Positions 56,993 through 64,000 of a stretch of 64,000 nt of DNA are shown piece after piece. Origin of the DNA: Sedimentitalea nanhaiensis DSM 24252 (GTDB taxonomy: Bacteria > Pseudomonadota > Alphaproteobacteria > Rhodobacterales > Rhodobacteraceae). The position numbers and the translations under genes were made by a program. The stretch lies in contig NZ_KI421509.1 of assembly GCF_000473225.1 (NCBI RefSeq), forward strand, positions 1,264,045 to 1,328,044. The letters run 5' to 3'. The notes below the pieces were generated by a model. It was given only the letters and a program-made list of their open reading frames with translations. It was not told the origin of the DNA and made no database searches. Within the stretch, counting starts at the first letter, position 1. Every line of letters starts with the position of its first letter.

Positions 56993-58421
56993 GCGTGACC
57001 GCCGCCGCCACCGCAGCACCTTCGACACCAAACATGTTGACAATGCCCACCAACATGACCGCCGCCGACGCCATCAGAAACCCCCAAAGAACCGGCGAGC
57101 GATTCTTGTCCAGCTCTTCGCCCTCTTCGCCGAAATACATGTAAAAGACGATGCGCAGATAGTAGAACGCACCAATTACCGAGGCGACAACACCCGCAAC
57201 CGCAAGCCAGGCCAAACCGCCCTCATAGGCCGCGCGCAGCACATAGAATTTGCCGAAAAAGCCCAGCATTGGCGGCACACCCGCTAGCGAGAACAGCAGC
57301 ACCAGCATCGCCAGCGCCTTGCCGGGCTCGCGCCTGGCGTAAAGGTTGAGCGACGCAATGTCCGTGACCGGCTGACCGTCCTTTTCCATCATCAGGACAA
57401 AGGCAAATGTGCCGACGTTCATCGTCACATAGATCGCCATGTAAATCAGCATCGCCTGCACGCCAAACGCCGTGCCCGCCGCCAGCCCCATCATTGCGAA
57501 CCCCATATGGGCGATCGATGAATAGGCCATCAGCCGCTTGATATCCCGCTGCCCGATCGCAGCGACGGCCCCCAGGAACATCGACAACACCGACAACAGG
57601 GCAATCACCTGCTGCCAATCGGCGACAGCGGCACCAAAGGCGTCATGCAGCACGCGCGCGAACAGACCCATTGCCGCCATCTTGGGCGCGGTGGCAAAAA
57701 AGGCGGTGACCGGTGTGGGCGAGCCTTCGTACACATCCGGTGTCCACATGTGAAACGGAACCGCGCTGACCTTGAAGGCAAGGCCGGAGATCAGGAAGAT
57801 CAGGCCAAACAACAGCCCCAGGGACACTTCGCCATGATGGGTGGTCTGGATGATGCCCGAAAACAGCGTGGTGCCCGCAAAGCCATAGACCAGCGACGCC
57901 CCATACAGCAGCAACCCCGAGCTGAGCGCACCCAGAACGAAGTATTTCAACCCCGCCTCGGTCGATTTCACACTGTCCCGACGCAACGCGGCAACCACGT
58001 ACAGCGCCAGCGACTGCAGTTCGAGCCCCATGTACAGAGACATCAGATCACCGGCGCTCACCATCATCATCATGCCAACAACCGACAGGGCAATCAGCAA
58101 CGGGTATTCAAACCGCAACAGCCCCCGGCGGGCCATGTATTCGCGGCTCATCAGCAGAACGGCAGCAGCCGATACCAGGATCGCCACCTTGGAAAAGCGC
58201 GAAAACCCATCGTCGACATACATACCGCCAAAGGCGATATTCGTGCCCATCCCCTTGCTGGCGATGAACACCGCAAGCACCAGCATCAGCGCCGAGGTTG
58301 CCCAGACCAGCACCGAAGCCAGCCCGTCCTTGACGCTGTACACCGCGACAAGCAGCGCCAGCATGGCAAACACCGCCAGAATGATTTCCGGCAGGATAAT
58401 GGTCAGATCAGCCTGGATCAT
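56982..58421 (-). CDS. nuoN: NADH-quinone oxidoreductase subunit N
   Basis: An antiporter-like proton-pumping subunit of complex I. 479 residues with about 14 membrane helices; proton-path residues are in [25 protein letters not shown] (Glu) and the [23 protein letters not shown] motif with the key Lys. It is 13 bases after nuoM. The ATG at 58421 begins the conserved N terminus. Confidence 0.97.
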   Translation of the reverse strand: MIQADLTIILPEIILAVFAMLALLVAVYSVKDGLASVLVWATSALMLVLAVFIASKGMGTNIAFGGMYVDDGFSRFSKVAILVSAAAVLLMSREYMARRGLLRFEYPLLIALSVVGMMMMVSAGDLMSLYMGLELQSLALYVVAALRRDSVKSTEAGLKYFVLGALSSGLLLYGASLVYGFAGTTLFSGIIQTTHHGEVSLGLLFGLIFLISGLAFKVSAVPFHMWTPDVYEGSPTPVTAFFATAPKMAAMGLFARVLHDAFGAAVADWQQVIALLSVLSMFLGAVAAIGQRDIKRLMAYSSIAHMGFAMMGLAAGTAFGVQAMLIYMAIYVTMNVGTFAFVLMMEKDGQPVTDIASLNLYARREPGKALAMLVLLFSLAGVPPMLGFFGKFYVLRAAYEGGLAWLAVAGVVASVIGAFYYLRIVFYMYFGEEGEELDKNRSPVLWGFLMASAAVMLVGIVNMFGVEGAAVAAAVTLVN

Positions 58422-58434
58422 GCCCACGGCCCCC

Positions 58435-59976
58435 TCAGTTCGATGCGTGCTGGCTGGCGGCCTCGGCCGCAGCGAGCGAAGTGTCAAAATTGCTGATCAA
58501 CGCCGTTGTGGACGGCCCGATGATATCGGTCACCAGCGACGGGTAGATGCCCAACAGAAGGGTCATCGCGATCAGCGGAGCGAAGATGAACCGCTCGCGC
58601 GCCGTCATGTCGGTGATGGTCTTCAGGCTTTCCTTGATCAGGTCACCGAACACCACCCGCCGATACAGCCACAAAGCGTAACAGGCACTGAAGATCACAC
58701 CGCTGGTCGCAACTGCGGCGACCCAGGTGTTGACCTGAAAGATCCCCGCCAGTGTCAGGAATTCACCGATGAAACCGCTGGTCCCCGGCAAGCCAACATT
58801 ACCCATGGTGAAGAACATGAACACCAGCGCAAAGGCCGGCATCCGCACCACCAGACCGCCATAGGCCTCGATTTCACGGGTATGCATCCGGTCATAGATC
58901 ACGCCAACAATCAGAAACAAGGCAGCCGAAATGAACCCGTGGCTGAGCATCTGAAAGATCGCCCCGTCGACGCCCTGCTGATTGGCGGCAAAGATGCCCA
59001 TGGTTACAAAACCCATATGCGCCACCGAGGAATAGGCGATCAGCTTCTTCATGTCCTCCTGCACCAGAGCCACCAGCGAGGTATAGACGATGGCAATCGC
59101 GCTCAACCAGAGCACCAGCGGGGCCATCACCTCTGAGCCGACCGGGAACATCGGCAAGCTGAACCGCAGAAACCCATAGCCCCCCATCTTCAGCAGAATC
59201 GCAGCCAGAACGACGGACCCCGCAGTCGGAGCCTGAACGTGCGCATCGGGCAACCATGTGTGCACCGGCCACATCGGCATCTTCACTGCAAAGCTGGCAA
59301 AGAACGCGAGGAACATCAGTGTCTGCATCCCGCCAACGACATGAATGCCCAGCAGATCGTAATTCTCAAAGGCAAACTGATGGGTCATCAGCACTTCGAT
59401 ATCGGTGGTTCCAGCATCGGCAAACATGCCAACCATCGCCACCAGCATCAGCACGGATCCCAGGAAGGTGTAGAGGAAGAACTTGAAGGACGCATAGATC
59501 CGGTCCTTGCCGCCCCAGATCCCGATGATCAGGAACATCGGGATCAGCCCGGCCTCAAAGAACAGGTAGAACAGCACCAGATCCAGCGCCATGAACACGC
59601 CCAGCATCAGGGTTTCCAGCAGCAGGAAGGCCACCATGTATTCCTTGACCCGCGCGGTGACGTTCCAACTGGCGAGAATGGTCAGCGGCATGATGAAGGT
59701 GGTCAGCATGACGAACAGCACACTGATCCCATCCACGCCCATCTTGTATTGCAGACCCAGCAACCACTGCGACTGTTCGACGAACTGGAAACCGGTGTCG
59801 GCAGGGTCGAATTGAAAATAGATGCCCAGCGACACCAAGAAGGTGACGGAGGTGGCAAACAACGCCACGTATTTGGCATTTCGCTGCGCTGCCTCGTCTT
59901 CGCCGCGCAGGAACACCACCAGGATCAACGCCGCAAGGGCGGGGATAAAGGTGACAATGGAAAGGATATTGTCCAT
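58435..59976 (-). CDS. nuoM: NADH-quinone oxidoreductase subunit M
   Basis: An antiporter-like membrane subunit of complex I, 513 residues and about 14 helices. The proton-path Glu is in [19 protein letters not shown] and the central Lys-containing motif is [27 protein letters not shown]. The ATG at 59976 shares a base with the stop of nuoL (TGATG), so the two are coupled. Confidence 0.97.
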   Translation of the reverse strand: MDNILSIVTFIPALAALILVVFLRGEDEAAQRNAKYVALFATSVTFLVSLGIYFQFDPADTGFQFVEQSQWLLGLQYKMGVDGISVLFVMLTTFIMPLTILASWNVTARVKEYMVAFLLLETLMLGVFMALDLVLFYLFFEAGLIPMFLIIGIWGGKDRIYASFKFFLYTFLGSVLMLVAMVGMFADAGTTDIEVLMTHQFAFENYDLLGIHVVGGMQTLMFLAFFASFAVKMPMWPVHTWLPDAHVQAPTAGSVVLAAILLKMGGYGFLRFSLPMFPVGSEVMAPLVLWLSAIAIVYTSLVALVQEDMKKLIAYSSVAHMGFVTMGIFAANQQGVDGAIFQMLSHGFISAALFLIVGVIYDRMHTREIEAYGGLVVRMPAFALVFMFFTMGNVGLPGTSGFIGEFLTLAGIFQVNTWVAAVATSGVIFSACYALWLYRRVVFGDLIKESLKTITDMTARERFIFAPLIAMTLLLGIYPSLVTDIIGPSTTALISNFDTSLAAAEAASQHASN

Positions 59977-62105
59977 CAGTGCGCTCCTCCGCCGATCGTC
60001 ATCCATGTCACAAGGGCGGCAATGCCCAGAACCATCCAGAAGGCGTACGTAAAGATAAAGCCGGACTGCGCGCGCCCTGCGAGGCGGGTGAAGAAGGGCA
60101 CGATGCCCAAAGCCACGCCGTTCAGGAAGCCGTCAATCGCGCTGCCATCGCCGCGTTTCCACAATACCCGTCCGATGCCGATGACAGGGCGCACAAAGAT
60201 CGCGGCATAGATTTCGTCGAAATACCACTTGTTCTTGAGAAACAAGTACAGCGGGCGCTGGTTTTCGGCCAGTCGGCCCGGCAACGACGGGTTCAGAATA
60301 TAGAACCAGATCGCCATAATCAGACCACCCAGCATCGCCACAAAGGGCGAGACCTTGACCCAGACCGGCGCAGCATGGGCATCGTCCAGCACGTGGTTGT
60401 CCTTGCCGAAATACAACGCCCCTTCGCCCGGCCTGCCGGCGAATACATAGTGATGTTCGCCTTCCACAGTGGCGGCATCGCCGGCGCCTTCGCCATGCCC
60501 TTGGCTTTCGGCGGACTGGCTCTCGGTGCCGTGGTCGCCTTCGACCGAGGTTTCCTCGCCATATGCCCCCGCTTCGGCAACCGGAATTCCGTAGAATTTC
60601 CCGACCTGATCCGCATGTCCAAAGAAGCTGCTGTACCACACCATCCCAGCCAGCACCGCGCCCAGACTCAGCACACCCAGCGGTATCAACATGGTCAACG
60701 GGCTTTCATGGGCATGTTCATGGGTATGCTTGTCCCCACGCGCCTGGCCATAGAAGGTCAGGAACATCAGCCGCCAGCTGTAAAAGCTTGTAAATGCCGC
60801 AGCAATGACCAGCAGCCAGAAGCCATAGGACGACCCGCCCGCCCAGGCGCTTTCAATAATCGCGTCTTTGGACAGGAATCCGGCAAAACCGATTTGGGTC
60901 AATGGAATGCCGACACCTGTGATTGCCAGCGTGCCAATCATCATCGCCCAATAGGTATAAGGGATGCGTTTGCGCAGGGCGCCGTAGTTGGTCATGTCCT
61001 GTTCGTGGTGCATCGCATGAATGACCGAACCCGCGCCCAAAAACAGCAGCGCCTTAAAGAACGCATGGGTCAGCAGATGGAACATCGCGGCCGAATACAT
61101 CCCGACACCCGCCGCCACGAACATATAGCCCAGCTGTGAACAGGTGGAATAGGCAATGACGCGCTTGATGTCGGTCTGAACCAATCCGACCGTGGCTGCA
61201 AAAAACGCCGTCGTCGCGCCCAGTACGGTGACAAAGGCCATCGCCTCGGGGGCGAATTCCATCAGTGGCGACATCCGGCAGACCAGAAACACCCCTGCCG
61301 TCACCATGGTCGCGGCGTGGATCAGAGCCGACACTGGGGTCGGACCTTCCATCGCGTCCGGCAGCCAGGTGTGCAGAAACAACTGAGCGGATTTCCCCAT
61401 CGCGCCGATAAACAGCAGCACCGCGACCAGATTCGCGGCATTCCACTCACTCCAGAGGAACGTCAATTGGGTTTCCGCCAGCGTCGGAGCGGCGCTGAAG
61501 ATATCGTCAAAGTTAATGCTGTCCACCAGAAAGAACAGCGTGAAAATCCCAAGCGAAAATCCGAAATCGCCCACGCGGTTGACCACAAAAGCCTTGATCG
61601 CGGCGGCATTGGCCGAAGGCTTGCGGTAATAGAATCCGATCAACAGATAGGACGCGACACCGACACCTTCCCAGCCAAAGAACATCTGCACCAGATTATC
61701 CGCCGTTACCAGCGCCAGCATCGCAAAGGTAAAGAAGGACAGATAGGCAAAGAAGCGCGGCTTGTAGGTCTCGCCCTCTTTCCACTGCGGATCCTTGTCC
61801 ATGTAGCCAAAGCTGTACAGATGCACGAGGCTGGACACGGTGGTGATGACGATCAGCATGATCGCAGTCAGCCGGTCCAGCCGGATCGACCAGTCGGTGG
61901 TCAACGAACCGCTTTCGATAAAGCGCAGGATCTGAACCTGTTCGGTCACGCCGTCAAAATTGACGAAGACCGCCCAGCTGAGCAGCGCGGACAGGAAAAG
62001 CAGGCCTGTCGACACCCACAGCGCAGCGGTTTCGCCAATCAGTTTCCAGCCAAAACCGCAGATCAGTGAACCCACCAGCGGGGCAAAGAGGATGATGGTT
62101 TCCAT
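59976..62105 (-). CDS. nuoL: NADH-quinone oxidoreductase subunit L
   Basis: The distal antiporter-like complex I subunit with the long lateral helix. 709 residues; typical motifs are [22 protein letters not shown] (Glu) and [32 protein letters not shown]. Between the C-terminal helices (about residues 515-590) there is a hydrophilic insert rich in Glu, Gly, Ser and His, preceded by a HTHEHAHE stretch; E. coli NuoL (613 residues) lacks it. It begins 7 bases after nuoK. Confidence 0.97.
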   Translation of the reverse strand: METIILFAPLVGSLICGFGWKLIGETAALWVSTGLLFLSALLSWAVFVNFDGVTEQVQILRFIESGSLTTDWSIRLDRLTAIMLIVITTVSSLVHLYSFGYMDKDPQWKEGETYKPRFFAYLSFFTFAMLALVTADNLVQMFFGWEGVGVASYLLIGFYYRKPSANAAAIKAFVVNRVGDFGFSLGIFTLFFLVDSINFDDIFSAAPTLAETQLTFLWSEWNAANLVAVLLFIGAMGKSAQLFLHTWLPDAMEGPTPVSALIHAATMVTAGVFLVCRMSPLMEFAPEAMAFVTVLGATTAFFAATVGLVQTDIKRVIAYSTCSQLGYMFVAAGVGMYSAAMFHLLTHAFFKALLFLGAGSVIHAMHHEQDMTNYGALRKRIPYTYWAMMIGTLAITGVGIPLTQIGFAGFLSKDAIIESAWAGGSSYGFWLLVIAAAFTSFYSWRLMFLTFYGQARGDKHTHEHAHESPLTMLIPLGVLSLGAVLAGMVWYSSFFGHADQVGKFYGIPVAEAGAYGEETSVEGDHGTESQSAESQGHGEGAGDAATVEGEHHYVFAGRPGEGALYFGKDNHVLDDAHAAPVWVKVSPFVAMLGGLIMAIWFYILNPSLPGRLAENQRPLYLFLKNKWYFDEIYAAIFVRPVIGIGRVLWKRGDGSAIDGFLNGVALGIVPFFTRLAGRAQSGFIFTYAFWMVLGIAALVTWMTIGGGAH

Positions 62106-62112
62106 TGTGCTC

Positions 62113-62418
62113 TCAGCCCTTCATCATGTTGACGTCTTCAACGTCAATAGTGCCGCGATTGCGGAAGAAACAGACCAGGATTGCCAGGCCGATCGCGGCT
62201 TCGGCTGCGGCAACGGTCAGGACGAACAAGGTGAACACCTGCCCCACCAGATCGCCGAGAAAACTGGAAAAGGCGACCAGATTGATGTTTACCGCCAACA
62301 GCATCAATTCAATGCTCATCAACAGGATGATCACGTTCTTGCGGTTCAGGAAAAGCCCGAAGATGCCGATGACAAACAGCGTCGCCGCCACTGTCAGGTA
62401 ATGTTCAAGTCCGATCAT
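62113..62418 (-). CDS. nuoK: NADH-quinone oxidoreductase subunit K
   Basis: A 101-residue complex I subunit with three membrane helices. The proton-path Glu residues are in [19 protein letters not shown] and [22 protein letters not shown], both strongly conserved. The 73 bases between nuoJ and nuoK hold no gene. Confidence 0.97.
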   Translation of the reverse strand: MIGLEHYLTVAATLFVIGIFGLFLNRKNVIILLMSIELMLLAVNINLVAFSSFLGDLVGQVFTLFVLTVAAAEAAIGLAILVCFFRNRGTIDVEDVNMMKG

Positions 62419-62491
62419 CTGTTCGTCCCACGTTCATTTATGTTGCCCGATTTTTTCGGGTATCCGGTCGGTTTCCGTTCGGGAAACCGGC

Positions 62492-63094
62492 TTATAAGCC
62501 CTGCCCCGGCTTCACATCTTTCAGTTCCATCGCCTTGGCCGGATCGCGCATCATCTGGGCGACGATATTCTGTCGTTTGATATCGGTGCGGTGGCGCAGC
62601 GTCAGAACGATGGCCCCGATCATTGCCACCAGCAGAATCAGCCCCGCCAATTGGAACAGCAGGAAATACTGATCATACAGGATCATTCCCAGAGCTTCTG
62701 TATTGTGCCGGTCCACCGGCGCGACCTGCGCGCGCAGGTCGATGGCCGCGTGGCTGCTTTCCCAAGCACCAAAGGCCATCACGAACTGCATCAGGATCAC
62801 CAGCCCGATCAACAGCGCCAGAGGCATGTACCGTGCCATCTCGGCCTTCAACTCGGCGAAATCCACGTCGAGCATCATCACCACGAACAGGAACAGCACC
62901 GCGACCGCGCCGACGTAGACGATGACCAGCAACATCGCCACGAATTCCGCTCCGAGCAGAACGAACAGACCGGCAGAGGAAATGAAGCTGAGGATCAGCC
63001 ACAAAACCGAATGCACCGGCTGCCGGCTGACAACGGTAAAAAACCCGCCGGTGATCACACAGATCGCAAAGAGGTAAAAGGCAAACACGCTCAT
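62492..63094 (-). CDS. nuoJ: NADH-quinone oxidoreductase subunit J
   Basis: A 200-residue complex I membrane subunit with five helices; the conserved segment [34 protein letters not shown] includes the pi-bulge helix that links quinone reduction to proton pumping. Its ATG overlaps the stop of the preceding CMD-family gene (ATGA), showing translation as part of the operon. Confidence 0.97.
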   Translation of the reverse strand: MSVFAFYLFAICVITGGFFTVVSRQPVHSVLWLILSFISSAGLFVLLGAEFVAMLLVIVYVGAVAVLFLFVVMMLDVDFAELKAEMARYMPLALLIGLVILMQFVMAFGAWESSHAAIDLRAQVAPVDRHNTEALGMILYDQYFLLFQLAGLILLVAMIGAIVLTLRHRTDIKRQNIVAQMMRDPAKAMELKDVKPGQGL

Positions 63095-63490
63095 GACTTG
63101 TCATCCTCTGTCTCGCTCATGACGTCCTTCGCCAGTTCCAGCGCGCGTGTCATGGCGGGAATACCGGCGAACACCGACATCTGGCCGATTGTTTCCACGA
63201 TTTCCTGTTTTCTGGCCCCTGCCGCAACGGCGTGGCGCACGGTCTGGCGTACCGCCGTGTCGGCCTGTGCGCCCTGCATCGTCAACCCGGCCAATGTGAT
63301 CAGCAGACGGGTCTTGGCGTCCAGCCCATCCTTGTTCACCGCGTTGCCGAACATAAGCTCCATCGCCTCTTTCGGCATCGTCGGCCACAGCGCCTCGAAC
63401 CCCTTTGGGGAAAAGCTTTCCAGCGCCGGGTTCAAGGCCTTTGCCATGTCCTGCGCCTGCTGCATCATGGCTTCGAAAGGGTTCGGTGTG

Positions 63491-63498
<8 letters not shown>
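63091..63498 (-). CDS. Carboxymuconolactone decarboxylase family protein, copy 2
   Basis: A 135-residue CMD-family protein. The family core is [72 protein letters not shown]. There are no cysteines, so AhpD-type disulfide chemistry is not possible. An N-terminal extension of about 50 residues carries Pro/Met-rich sequence. It overlaps copy 1 by 8 bases and overlaps nuoJ by 4, so it is locked into the nuo operon. The function here is unknown; a role in complex I assembly or quinone-linked metabolism is speculation. Confidence 0.88.

Positions 63499-64000
<502 letters not shown>

Overview
The window is chromosomal DNA from an alphaproteobacterium of the Rhodobacteraceae (Roseobacter group). This rests on: GC-rich coding throughout; a hut cluster using the formimidoylglutamate deiminase route (hutF + hutG); proline catabolism by a PutA lacking the ribbon-helix-helix domain with a divergent Lrp-type PutR; a purM-purN-rnd cluster; ptsP next to lysC; and nuo genes running straight into birA, coaX and ribonuclease J. 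Gene density is high. No insertion sequence, phage or CRISPR array was seen.

Layout. 0-4.3 kb: a lipoprotein, rnd, purN, purM, then a CAU-anticodon tRNA and tRNA-Leu(UAA). 4.3-8.4 kb: a pqi operon for envelope lipid transport (two half-size PqiA proteins, a three-MCE PqiB, a PqiC lipoprotein). 8.4-13 kb: a TPR protein and the divergent putR/putA pair. 13.2-13.8 kb: an AT-richer orphan gene of unknown function. 13.9-17.4 kb: rhomboid protease, inositol monophosphatase family protein, medium-chain reductase and MOSC protein. 17.5-20.1 kb: metR with a small PMP3-family membrane protein, divergent from metF, then a thioesterase. 20.1-29.2 kb: a giant AsmA/YhdP-like protein, a Bcp peroxiredoxin, a DUF6778-like lipoprotein, PPK2, two alpha/beta hydrolases and an NYN-domain protein. 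29.5-31.5 kb: parE. 31.5-32.85 kb: a Sel1-repeat gene broken by several frameshifts and a nonsense codon.

33-40.3 kb: the complete histidine-utilisation cluster, with hutIHGU on the minus strand (each joined to the next by an overlapping stop/start) and hutF-hutC diverging from it across a short region with a palindromic candidate HutC operator. 40.4-44 kb: ptsP (EI-Ntr) and lysC. 44-49.3 kb: small housekeeping and accessory genes (Cys-rich protein, DUF1178, Nudix, EcsC, GNAT, flavin reductase, SulP transporter). 49.5-53.7 kb: prfC, a glycosyltransferase and a DEAD-box helicase, closed by a clear terminator. 53.8-64 kb: a long minus-strand operon running nuoI (partial), two carboxymuconolactone-decarboxylase-family genes, nuoJ, K, L, M, N, then birA, coaX and rnj.

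No obviously new multi-gene defence or mobile system is visible. The best leads are the two CMD-family genes inside the nuo operon, the isolated AT-rich orphan at 13.2 kb, the NYN protein with a LOTUS/OST-HTH-like tail, the split PqiA pair, and the decaying Sel1 gene.
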